The notes below the pieces were generated by a model. The model did not search any database and was not told the origin of the DNA. It saw nothing but the letters and a program-made list of their open reading frames with translations. A stretch of 64,000 bases of DNA from Kitasatospora sp. Root107 (GTDB lineage: Bacteria > Actinomycetota > Actinomycetes > Streptomycetales > Streptomycetaceae), in NCBI RefSeq assembly GCF_001424875.1, contig NZ_LMCT01000072.1, positions 409,488-473,487 on the forward strand, written 5' to 3'. Each line of letters begins with the position of its first letter. Within the stretch, counting starts at the first letter, position 1. This document shows positions 51,329-62,100 of the stretch, piece by piece. The position numbers were made by a program, and so were the translations under genes.

Positions 51329-51637
51329 CTGCCGGGTCTCCTTCATATGGTCACAGCGACCGCCTGTCGTCCTGACAGGTCGTCAAATATGCGTGAAGAG
51401 ACCGGGGTTGATGATGTCGGCAGCAGCGCCGACCCTTCTCCCCGGTCACTGACGACACTAGATCGTCAGGGTGTCCGGAAGCCCCGGACCGCCCGTCCGC
51501 TCGCCTGATCAGGTGAAGAATGTGCATGACGTGTGCAGTTCCGGAATTTTCTGCTCAAGGTGGTGTCCGAACTAAAACGGGTGGGCCGGGGCATGCCCCG
51601 GCCCACCCGTTTTCCCGGCCCACCCGTTTTCGGGTCG
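51329..51637 (-). promoter_or_regulatory. Upstream region of the encapsulin-geosmin synthase operon
   Basis: About 309 bases with no gene. It holds an inverted repeat CCTGTC-N5-GACAGG (51363-51379) about 35 bases before the encapsulin ATG, and a direct repeat TGTGCA-N5-TGTGCA (51521-51537, 11-base period). The distal end is occupied by the ilvE terminator. No -10/-35 pair is convincing. Confidence 0.4.
51574..51613. terminator. 40-base perfect palindrome terminating the NRPS-ilvE operon
   Basis: AAAACGGGTGGGCCGGGGCA followed by its exact reverse complement, ending in TTTT on either strand. A 17-base copy of the right arm (CCCGGCCCACCCGTTTT) follows immediately at 51614-51630, giving an alternative pairing partner. 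It separates ilvE from the encapsulin operon. Confidence 0.92.
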
Positions 51638-52699
51638 TCAGCGGGTGGGGTGCAGCCAGCCCTGGGGGTCGGCGGCGAGGCCGTGGTGCAGGTCGGTGAG
51701 GGCGGTGCGGAGGGAGCGGGTGACCGGGCCCGGGGCGCCGTTGCCGATGGTCCAGTCGCCGTCCCGGTCGCGGACCCGGCCGACCGGGGTGACCACGGCG
51801 GCGGTGCCGCAGGCGAAGACCTCCGAGATGGTGCCGTCGGCGCACTCGCGGCGCCACTGCTCCAGGGTGATCCGCTCCTCGCCGACCCGGTGCCCGAGCT
51901 GCTCGGCCAGGGTCAGGATGGTGTTACGGGTGACGCCGGGGAGCAGGGTGCCGGTGAGCTGAGGGGTGATCACCTGGGCGTCGGCGCCCTGGCCGCGGAC
52001 CAGGAACATGTTCATCCCGCCCATCTCCTCCAGGTAGCGCCGCTCCACCGCGTCCAGCCAGACCACCTGCTGGCAGCCGGCCGCCTCCGCCTCGCGCTGG
52101 GCCAGGAAGGACGGGGCGTAGTTGCCCGCGATCTTCACGTTGCCGGTGCCGCCCGGGAAGGCCCGGACGTAGTCGTGGCTGACGAAGACCGAGACCGACT
52201 CGGTGTTCTCGCCGAAGAAGCCGCCCGCGACGAAGGCCATCAGCAGGAAGCGGTACGTGCGGGAGGGCCGCAGCATCAGCGAGGTGTCGGTGCCGAACAT
52301 CATCGGCCGCAGGTAGATGCTGTGCGACGGGTCGTCGGAGAGGCTGCCCTGGTCGGCGTTGATCAGCTGGTCGATCACCGAGACGAAGACGTCCGCCGGG
52401 AGTTCCGGCATGGCCAGCCGGGCGCAGGAGCGCTGGAACCGCAGGGCGTGGTCGGCGGAGCGCCAGACGCCCATCGCGCCGTCGGCCCGGCGGTGCGCCT
52501 TGAGGCCCTCGAAGGCGACCTGGCCGTAGTGCAGGCCGATCATGCCGGGGTGGATGGAGAGGTTCTGAAGGGAGGTCAGCTCCGGGGTGGACCAGCCGTC
52601 CTGCTCGTTCCACTCCATGCTGATCATGTGCTCGGTGAAGGACTCGCCGTGGCCGGGGTTGGCGACGACCTGGGTGCTGGGCTCGAGGGTGGTGGTCAT
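51638..52699 (-). CDS. ilvE: Branched-chain amino acid aminotransferase
   Basis: 353 aa, class IV PLP aminotransferase. GLHYGQVAFEGLKAHRRADG, SIYLRPMMFGTDTSLML, GGTGNVKIAGNYAPS (PLP Lys region, VKIAGNY), EMGGMNMFLV and ISEVFACGTAAVVTPVG are diagnostic. It interconverts Val/Leu/Ile and their keto acids. It lies 44 bases behind the SnoaL-like gene at the end of the NRPS operon, so it may supply an unusual or branched-chain building block for the peptide. It could also be the housekeeping ilvE. Confidence 0.94.
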   Translation of the reverse strand: MTTTLEPSTQVVANPGHGESFTEHMISMEWNEQDGWSTPELTSLQNLSIHPGMIGLHYGQVAFEGLKAHRRADGAMGVWRSADHALRFQRSCARLAMPELPADVFVSVIDQLINADQGSLSDDPSHSIYLRPMMFGTDTSLMLRPSRTYRFLLMAFVAGGFFGENTESVSVFVSHDYVRAFPGGTGNVKIAGNYAPSFLAQREAEAAGCQQVVWLDAVERRYLEEMGGMNMFLVRGQGADAQVITPQLTGTLLPGVTRNTILTLAEQLGHRVGEERITLEQWRRECADGTISEVFACGTAAVVTPVGRVRDRDGDWTIGNGAPGPVTRSLRTALTDLHHGLAADPQGWLHPTR

Positions 52700-52743
52700 G
52701 GCGGGACTCTCCTTCTGAAGGGGGTGGACCTGGGGGTGGACGG

Positions 52744-53127
52744 TCAGACGAGCGGTGCGAAGAAGTAGGTGTCGCGGGTGGCGAACAGCCCGTCGGGGCG
52801 GACGGTGAAGCTGTCGGCGAAGCGTAGGTCGACCGGCTCGCCGGAGTGCAGCACGCCGTGGAACTCACCGAAGACGCCGACCGTCGGGCCGTCCGCGAGC
52901 ACGGTGGTGAGGGTGTGGTTTCCCGCGCGGATGGTGCGGTCCCGCCCGTAGAAGCCGAGCAGACCCTCGGGGCCGGTCATCAGCCCGTAGCCGGGGCGGC
53001 GGTACTCGGCGTCCGGCGCGAACAGCGCGGCCAGGCCGGGGGCGTCGCCGCGGTCGACCAACTCGTAGAAGCGGCGGACCACCTGGACGGCGAAGGCGCT
53101 CTCGGTGGCGGGCGGGGCAGTGGTCAT
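52744..53127 (-). CDS. SnoaL/NTF2-like protein in the NRPS operon
   Basis: 127 aa. FAVQVVRRFYELVDRGDAPGLAALFAPDAEYRRPGYGLMTGPEGLLGFY and FGEFHGVLHSGEPVDLRFADSFTV fit the NTF2-like fold. The ATG overlaps the NRPS stop (ATGA), so it is translationally coupled to the synthetase. Relatives act as cyclases, hydroxylases or binding proteins in natural product pathways; no specific reaction can be named. Confidence 0.8.
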   Translation of the reverse strand: MTTAPPATESAFAVQVVRRFYELVDRGDAPGLAALFAPDAEYRRPGYGLMTGPEGLLGFYGRDRTIRAGNHTLTTVLADGPTVGVFGEFHGVLHSGEPVDLRFADSFTVRPDGLFATRDTYFFAPLV

Positions 53128-56100
53128 CGGGGGTCTCCAGGGTTGGGTCGGACAGGCCCTAGGGCGGCGGTCAGGGTCGGGCGGATCGCGGCGAGTGGTG
53201 CGGGCCCGGTCATCCAGGCGTGGGCGCAGTCGATCGGGTGCACGGTGAGCCCGCCGCCGACGTACGGCTGCCAGACGGTGGGTTCGGGGGCGTCGGCCGG
53301 GCGGCCGGCGGTGGCCAGGTAGAACAGCAACTCGCCGTCGAAGTAGCCCGGTTCGTGGTCGGCCAGCAGATTGAGGTTGCCCGCGAACACCCGGGGCAGG
53401 GCGGCCAGCAGTTCGGGTTCGAGCCCGGCCAGCGGGCCGTCGGCGTGCTGCACCGCCGCCCGGTACTCGGCCGGGGTCGGCCGGCCGTCGCGGTAGCCGT
53501 CCAGTGGGTAGCCGAGGGTGTTGAGCAGGGCGGCCAGCGTCTCGCCGTCCTCCGGGGACCAGTCCCGGAGTTGGGCCGGGATCGGCGGGTAGCCGTCCAG
53601 CATCGCCAGCAGCGCGACCTGCTCGCCCGCGGCTCGGAGCTGGACCGCCATCGAGTGGGCGACCGCGCCGCCGTACGACCAGCTGAGCAGCTGGTACGGA
53701 CCGGTGGGCTGGACCTGGCGGATCTGCTCCAGGTAGTCCTTGGCCATCTCCACGATGCTCGCGGGCGCCGCCTCCGGGTCGGCGAAGGCCCGGGACTGGA
53801 GGCCGTAGACCGGCTGCTCCGGATCGAGCGTGCTGAGCAGGCCGGAGAACACCCAGCTCACCCCGGCGGCCGGGTGGACGCAGAACAGCGGGGTCCGCGA
53901 GCCGCGCGGCCGGAGCGGCAGCAGGACGGACAGTGAGTCCGACTCCTCGCCGGAGTCCAGGTGTTCGGCCAGTTCGGCCACGGTCGGCGCCTCGAACAGG
54001 GCCCGCAGGCTGAGCCGGGCGCCGAGGGCGGAGCGGATCCGGCTGACCAGGCGGGTGGCCAGCAGGGAGTGGCCGCCGAGGTCGAAGAAATTGTCGTCGA
54101 TGCCCACCTCCGGCTGTCCGAGCACCTGGGCGAAGATCCCGCAGAGCGTCCGGTCCCGCTCGTCGCGCGGGCCCCGGCTCGCCTGTCGGGTCGGAAGGTC
54201 GGGGGCGGGCAGGGCGCGGCGGTCGAGCTTGCCGTTCGAGGTCAGCGGCAGCGCGTCCAGCTGGACGAAGGCGGCCGGGACCATGTAGTCGGGCAGCTGC
54301 TCGGCGGCGAAGGCCCGCAGCCCGGCCGGGTCGAGCGGGTCGAGCGGGTGAGCGGCGGTCAGGTAGGCGACCAGGCGCCGGCTGCCCGGCTGGTCCTCCC
54401 GGACGTCCAGGGCGACCTGCGCCACCTCCGGGTGCCGGGCCAACTGGGCCTCGATCTCGCCGAGTTCGATTCGCAGGCCGCGGATCTTGACCTGCTGGTC
54501 GGCCCGTCCGGCGAAGGCCAGCTGTCCGTCGGGGCGGCGGCGGACCAGGTCGCCGGTGCGGTACATCCGCTCGCCGGGCGTGCCGTACGGGTTGGCGGTG
54601 AAGCGCTCGGCGGTGAGACCGGGGCGGTTGAGGTAACCCCGGGTCAGGCCCGCCCCGGCGAGGTAGAGCTCGCCGGTGGCGCCGACCGGGACAGGTGCGA
54701 GGTGCTGGTCGAGTACGTAGACCCGGGTGTTGTGCACCGGCCCGCCGATCGGCGGCAGGGCGCCGGGGCTCGGCTCGGGACCGAGGTCGGCGGCGGTGGC
54801 CGCGACGGTGAACTCGGTCGGCCCGTACATGTTGACCATCCGGAACGGGACTCCCGGTGCGGGCCAGCGGCGCAGCGTGTCGCCGCCCAGGTAGAGCAGG
54901 CGCAGGGCACCGGGGGTGGCGGTCAGGTCGTCGAGCGAGGCCTCCAGGCGGGGGGTCGGCATGAAGCAGGCGGTGATCCCGGCCTCGGCCACCCAGCGGG
55001 TCAACGCCTCGGCGTCGTCCAGCAGCCGGGTGTCCGGCAGGACGGCGGTGCCACCGGCGGTCAGCACCGGCCAGAGCTCCATCACCGAGGCGTCGAACCC
55101 CGGGGTGGCGAGCTGGCTGGCGCGGTCGGCAGCGGTGACGCCGTACTCGCCGGTGATCCAGGCGCACAGGTCGGTCAGTCCGGCGTGTTCGCAGACCACG
55201 CCCTTGGGGCGGCCGGTGGAGCCGGAGGTGTAGATGACGTACGCGGCGTCCCCGGGCCGGATGGAGACGGCGGGTGCGGTGTCGGGTCGGTCGGGTCCGT
55301 CGGGGTGGCCGGGCAGGACGAGCGGTACGTCCGGCAGCCGGTCGGCCAGTTCGGGCCGGGTGACCACCAGGGTCAGGGCGGCGTCCTCGACCAGGAAGGC
55401 GAGCCGTTCGGTGGGGTAGGAGGCGTCCAGCGGGACGTACGCGGCGCCGGCCTTCAGGACCGCGAGCAGGGTGGTGATCAGCTCGGTGCCCCGGTCCAGG
55501 CAGACGCCGACCAGCGCGCCCGGCGTGACGCCCCGGTCGATCAGGTGATGGGCCAGGCGGTTGGCCCGGGTGTCGAGTTCGGCGTACGTGAGGCGCTCGG
55601 TGCCGTGCTCCAGGGCGGTCGCGGCCGGGGTGCGACGGGCGTGTTCGGCGATCAGCTCGGGAACCGGCAGGTCGGTGCCGGCCGGGACGGTGGTGTCGTT
55701 CCACTCCACCAGGGCGGTGTGCCGCTCGGCCTCGGTGAGCAGGTCGAGCCGGCTGACCGGCAGCTCCGGAGCGGCGAGCGCGGTCTCCAGGAGTCGGAGG
55801 AACTGGCCGAGCAGGCGGGTGACGGTGTCGTGGTCGAGCAGGTCGGTGGCGTAGTCGGCGTTCAGCCGCAATCCGGCCGGGGCACCGTCCAGCCGGGTCT
55901 CGGCGACGGCCAGCGTGAGGTCGAACTTTGCGGCGCCGGTACCGAGTGCCAGCGGGGTGGTGGTCAGCCCGTGGAAGGCCGCGCCGTGGCCCTCGCCGGG
56001 TGGCTGGGCGAGCAGCATGATCTGGAACAGCGGGTGTCTGGCCAGGCTGCGCGTCGGGTTGAGCTCCTCGACGATCCGCTCGAATGGGACGTCCTGGTTG

Positions 56101-59100
56101 GCGTACCCGGCGAGGTCGGACTCCCGTACCCGGCCGACCAGTTCACGGAAGGTCGGGTCGCCGGAGACGTCGGTGCGGAGCACCAGGGTGTTGACGAAGA
56201 AGCCGACCAGATCGTCGAGTGCTTCGTCGGTGCGGCCCGCCGTGGCCGAGCCGACCGGGATGTCCGTCCCCACGCCGAGGCGGCAGAGCAGGGCGCCGAG
56301 GGCGGCCTGGGCGACCATGTAGAGGGTGGCGTGCTGCTCGTGGGTGAAGGCGAGCAGCCGGGCGTGCAGCTCGGGGCTGCTGGTGACGGTGGCCGCTGCG
56401 CCGCGGAAGGACGGTTTGGCCGGGCGGGGGCGGTCCAGCGGCAGCGGTACCTCGTCCGGGAGGCCGGCCAGGGCCTCGCGCCAGTGGGCGAGTTGGCGGC
56501 TGAGTAGGCTCTCGGGGTCGTCGTCGGTGCCGAGCAGTTCGTGCTGCCAGAGGGTGTAGTCGGCGTACTGGACCGGCAGCGGCCGCCACTCGGGTGCGGT
56601 GCCGGTGCAGCGGGCCCGGTAGGCGGTGGCCAGGTCGCTGAGCAGCGGGCCGAGGGACCAGCCGTCGGTGGCGATGTGGTGCATCACCAGCAGCAACACA
56701 TGCTCCTGCCCGGTGATCTGGAACAGGAAGGGCCGGATCGGCAGGTCGGTGGTCAGGTCGAAGACGTGGCCGCAGGCCTCCGCCAGTACGGCGTCCAGGG
56801 CAGGTTCGGCGCAGTCCGCGTAGGTCCAGTGTGGAGTGGCGCCGACGGGCAGCACCCGCTGCCGGGGCTCGCCGTCGATCTCGCCGTAGGTGGTGCGCAG
56901 TGCCTCGTGGCGGTCGAGCACGTCGGTCAGCGCGAGGCGGAGCGCCTCGGTGTCCAACTCGCCGGTCAGGCGCAGCGCGTAGGGCAGGTTGTAGGCCGGA
57001 CCCGGTCCCTGGATCTGCTCGTGGAACCAGAGCCGGTGCTGTGCGTGCGACAGCGGGACGGCAGCGTCACGTTCGACCGGGCGGAGTGCGGGGCGGGTCT
57101 CGCCGGTCAGCCGGCCGGCCAGTTCGGCGATGCTGGGCGCCTCGAACACGGCCTGGATGGTGAGTTCGCCGCCCAGCGCGGTGCGGACCCGGCTGATCAG
57201 CCGGGTGACCAGCAGGGAGTGGCCGCCGAGGTCGAAGAAGCTGTCGTCGATGGTGACGGCCGGCTGTCCGAGCACCTCCGCGAAGATCGCGCAGAGCACC
57301 CGCTCCCGCTCGTCCCTGGGCTCGCGGCCGGTCTCGCCGGTAGGCAGTTCGGGGGCGGGAAGGGCCCGGCGGTCGAGCTTGCCGTTCGGGGTCAGCGGCA
57401 GCCGGTCGAGCTGGACGAAGGCGGACGGGACCATGTACTGCGGCAGCCACTGGGCGGAGTACCGGGCCAGCTCGGCCGGGTCGAGCTGCTGACCGGCGGT
57501 CAGATAGGCGACCAGGCGCCGGTCGCCGGGGCGGTCCTCGCGGACCAGCAGGGCGACCTGGGTGACGTCGGGGTGGCGGGTGAGCAGGGCCTCGATCTCG
57601 CCGAGTTCGATCCGCAGGCCGCGGATCTTGACCTGCTGGTCGGCCCGTCCGCCGAAGGCGAGTTGACCGTCGGGACGGAGCCGGACCAGGTCGCCGGTAC
57701 GGTACATCCGATCGCCGGACGCTCCGTACGGGCAGGCGACGAACCGCTCGGCGGTCAGCCCGGGCCGGTTCAGGTAGCCCCGGGTCAGACCGGCCCCGGC
57801 GAGGTAGAGCTCGCCGACCGCGCCGACCGGGACGGGGGCGAGGTGGTCGTCCAGGACGTAGACGCGGGTGTTGGCGGCGGGCCGGCCGATCGGCGGCAGG
57901 GCGCCCGGGCTCGGCTCCGGGCCGAGGTCGGCGGCGGTGGTGGTGACGGTGAACTCGGTCGGTCCGTACTGGTTCGACATCCGGAACGGGACCCCGGGGG
58001 CGGGCCAGCGGCGGAGGGTGTCGCCACCGAGGTAGATCAGCCGCAGCGCACCCGGGTTGGCGGTCAGGTCGTCGAGGGCGGCCTCCATCCGGGGAGTCGG
58101 CATGTAGCAGGCGGTGATCCCGCTGTCGGCCACCCACTGGGTCAACGCCTCGGCGTCGTCCAGCAGATGAGGCGTCGGCAGACAGGCGGTGCCGCCCGCG
58201 CAGAGGATCGACCAGAGCTCCATCACCGAGGAGTCGAACCCCGGGGTGGCGAGCTGGCTGGAGCGGTCGGCGGCGGTCAGCCCGTACTCGTGAATCATCC
58301 AGTCGGCCAGATTGCTCAGACCGGCGTGCTCGCAGACCACGCCCTTGGGGCGGCCCGTGGAGCCGGAGGTGTAGATGACGTACGCGGCGTCCCTCGGCTG
58401 CACGGTCACCGGTGGTGCGGTGTCCGGGCCGTGCTGGCTGCCGAACAGGACGGCGGTGGTGCCGGGCAGCCGGTCGGCCAGCTCGGTCTGGGTGACCACC
58501 AGGGTCAGCGCGGCGTCCTCGACGATGAAGGCCAGCCGCTCGGCGGGGTAGGAGGCGTCCAGCGGGACGTACGCGGCACCGGCCTTGAGGATCGCCAGCA
58601 GGGTGACCACCTGGGCGGTGCCCCGGTCCAGGCAGACGCCGACCAGTGCACCGGGGGTGACGCCCCGGTCGATCAGATGGTGCGCCAACTGGTTGGCCTG
58701 GACGTCGAGTTCGGCATAACTGAGCCGGTCGGGACCGCATTCGAGGGCGGTGGCGGTCGGGGTCAGCCGGGCGTGCCGGGCGATCACCTCGTGCACCCGG
58801 CGGTCGGTCGGGAAGGCCACCGCGGTGTCGTTCCACTCCACCAGCACGGTGTGCCGCTCGGCCTCGGAGAGCAGGTCGAGGCCGCTGACGGGCCGGGTGG
58901 GGTCGTCGAGCGCGGCCTCCAGCAGCCGGAGGAACTGGCCGAGCAGCCGGGTGACGGTCGACTCATCGAGCAGCTCGGTGGCGTAGTCGGCGTTCAGTCG
59001 CAACCCGGCCGGGGCACCGTCCTCTCGGGTCTCGGCGACGGCCAGTGTGAGGTCGAACTTCACCGCGTCGGTGCCCACCGGGACTGGCTCGGCGGCCAGG

Positions 59101-62100
59101 CCGGTGAACTCGGGTCCCTGGCCCTCGCCGGGCGGCTGGGCGAGCAGCATGATCTGGAACAGCGGGTGTCTGGCCAGGCTGCGGGCGGGGTTGAGCTCCT
59201 CGACGATCCGCTCGAACGGGACGTCCTGGTGGGCGAAGGCGGCGAGGTCGGACTCCCTTACCCGGGCCACCAGTTCGCCGAAGCCGGGGTCACCGGAGAC
59301 GTCGGTGCGCAGCACCAGGGTGTTGACGAAGAAGCCGACCAGGTCGTCCAGCGCTTCGTCGGTGCGGCCCGCCGTGGCGGACCCGAGCGGGATGTCGGTG
59401 CCCGCGCCGAGCCGGCTGAGCAGTGCGGCCAGCGCGGCTTGGGCGACCATGTAGAGGGTGGCGTGCTGCTCGCGGGTGAAGGCGAGCAGCCGGGCGTGCA
59501 GCTCGGGTGAGCTGGTCAGGGTGACCGCCGCGCCCTGGTGGGTGGGCTTGGCCGGCCGGGGGCGGTCCAGTGGGAGCGTGACCTCGTCCGGAAGTCCGGC
59601 CAGCGCCTCGCGCCAGTGGGCGAGTTGCTGGCTGAGCACGCTTTCGGGGTTGGTGTCGGTGCCGAGGAGTTCATGCTGCCAGCGGGTGTAGTCGGCGTAC
59701 TGGACCGGCAGCGGCTGCCAGTCGGGTGCGGCGCCGTCCCGGCGGGCCCGGTAGGCGGTGGCCAGGTCCCGGGTGAAGGGGCCGAGCGACCAGCCGTCGG
59801 TGGCGATGTGATGGAGCACCAGCAGCAGGACGTGCTGCTCGTCGGCCAGTTGGAGCAGGTGCGGCCGGATCGGCAGGTCGGTGGCGAGGTCGAAGGGGAC
59901 GTTGCAGGCGCGGGCCAGCTCGGCGCTCAGGTCAGGTTCGGCGCAGCGGCCGAAGGTCCAGGCGGGGCGCGCCGCCTCGGCCGGTACGATCCGCTGCCGG
60001 GGCTCGCCGTCGACCTCCTGGTAGGTGGTGCGCAGCGTCTCGTGCCGGGCGATCACATCGTCCAGGGCCAACTGCAGGGCCGGACCGTCCAGTTCGCCCT
60101 GGAGCCGGATCGCGTACGGGAAGTTGTACGCCGTGCTTTCGGCGCCCTGGGCCTGCTCGTAGAACCAGAGCCTGGCCTGGGCGGGGGAGAGCGGGATCGC
60201 GGCATCCCGGTCGGTGCGGCGCAGACCGGGACGCCGGCCGCCGTCGGTGACCAGCTGGTTGACCAGCTCGGCGATGGTGGGTGCCTCGAAGACGGCCTTG
60301 ATGGTGAGCTCGGCGCTCATCACCGTGCGGACCCGGCTGATCAGACGGGTGACCAGCAGGGAGTGGCCGCCGAGATCGAAGAAGTTCTCGTCGATGCCGA
60401 CCGTCTCCAGGCCGAGCAGGTCCGCGAAGATGCCGCAGAGCAGCTCCTCCCGGGCGTTCCGGGGGCCTCGTCCGGCCTGCCGTTCGGGGAGTTCGGGAGC
60501 GGGCAGGGCGCGCCGGTCGAGCTTGCCGTTCGGGGTCAGCGGCAGCGCGTCGAGCTGCACGAATACGGTCGGGACCATGTAGTCGGGCAGCCACTGGCCC
60601 GCGTGCCGGCGGAGCTCGGCCGGGTCGAGCGGCTGACTGCCGGTCAGGTAGGCGACCAGCTCCTTGCGGTCGCCGGGGCCCTGGTAGAGGTCCAGGGCGA
60701 CCTGGGTGACGTCGGGGTGGCGGGTGAGCAGGGCCTCGATCTCGCCGAGTTCGATCCGCAGGCCGCGGATCTTGACCTGCTTGTCGGCCCGTCCGCCGAA
60801 GGCGAGCTGTCCGTCGGGGCGGCGGCGGACCAGGTCGCCGGTACGGTACATCCGCTCGCCGGGATCGCCGTAGGGGCAGGCGACGAACCGCTCGGCGGTC
60901 AGGCCGGGGCGGTTGAGGTAGCCCCGGGTCAGACCGGCCCCGGCCAGGTAGAGCTCGCCGGTGGCACCGGCCGGGACGGGGGCGAGGTGCTGGTCGAGCA
61001 CGTACAGCCGGGTGTTGTCGTTCGGGCCGCCGATCGGCGGCAGGGCGCCCGGGGTGGGTTCGGGGCCGAGGTCGGCAGCGGTGGCGCCGACGGTGAACTC
61101 GGTCGGTCCGTACTGGTTGGAGAGGCGGAACTGCGAGTCCGGCGCGGGCCAGCGGCGCAGCGTGTCGCCGCCGACGTAGACCAGGCGCAGGGCCCCCGGG
61201 CTCGCCGTCAGGTCGTCAAGTGCGGCCTCCAGACGGGGAGTCGGCATGAAGCACACCGTGGTGCCGGAGTCGGCGACCCAGTGGGTGAGTGCCTCGGCGT
61301 CCTCCAGCAGACGGCTGTCGGGCAGGACGGCGGTGCCGCCGGCGGTCAGCACCGGCCAGAGCTCGACCACCGAGGAGTCGAAGCCCGGGGTGGAGAGCTG
61401 GCTCGCCCGGTCGGCGGCACCGAGGCCGAACTCCCGGACCATCCAGGCGCACAGGTCGGTCAGCCCGGCGTGTTCGCAGACCACGCCCTTGGGGCGGCCG
61501 GTGGAGCCGGAGGTGTAGATGACGTACGCGGCGTCCCCGGGCCGGATGGTGACGGCGGGCTCGGTGTCCGGACCGTCGGGCAGACTGTCGAGCAGGACCA
61601 GGGCGGCCGAGGTGGCGGGCAGCCGGTCGAGCAGGGCGGGCTCGGTGACCAGCAGGGGGAGTGCGGCGTCCTCGGCGATGAAGGCCAGGCGGTCGGCCGG
61701 GTAGGAGGCGTCCAGCGTGACGTACGCGGCGCCGGTCTTCAGGATGGCCAGCAGGGTGACGATCCGGTCGATGCCGCGCTCCAGGCAGAGCCCGACCAGG
61801 ACTCCGGGTGCGGCACCCTGGGAGATCAGGTGGTGGGCCAACCGGTTGGCCCGGGTGTCGAGTTCGGCGTACGTGAGGCACTCGGCGCCGTGCTCCAAGG
61901 CGGTCGCCGTTGGGGTGCGGCGGGCGTGCTCGGCGATCAGTTCGGGCAGCGGACGGCCGTCCGGGAGCGGGACGGCGGTGTCGTTCCACTCCACCAGGAG
62001 GGTGTGCCGCTCGGCCTCGGAGAGCAGGTCGAGGCGGCTGACCGGCAGCTCGGGGGCGGCCAGCGCGGAGTCCAGCAGCCGGAGCAGCTGAGCAAGCAAT

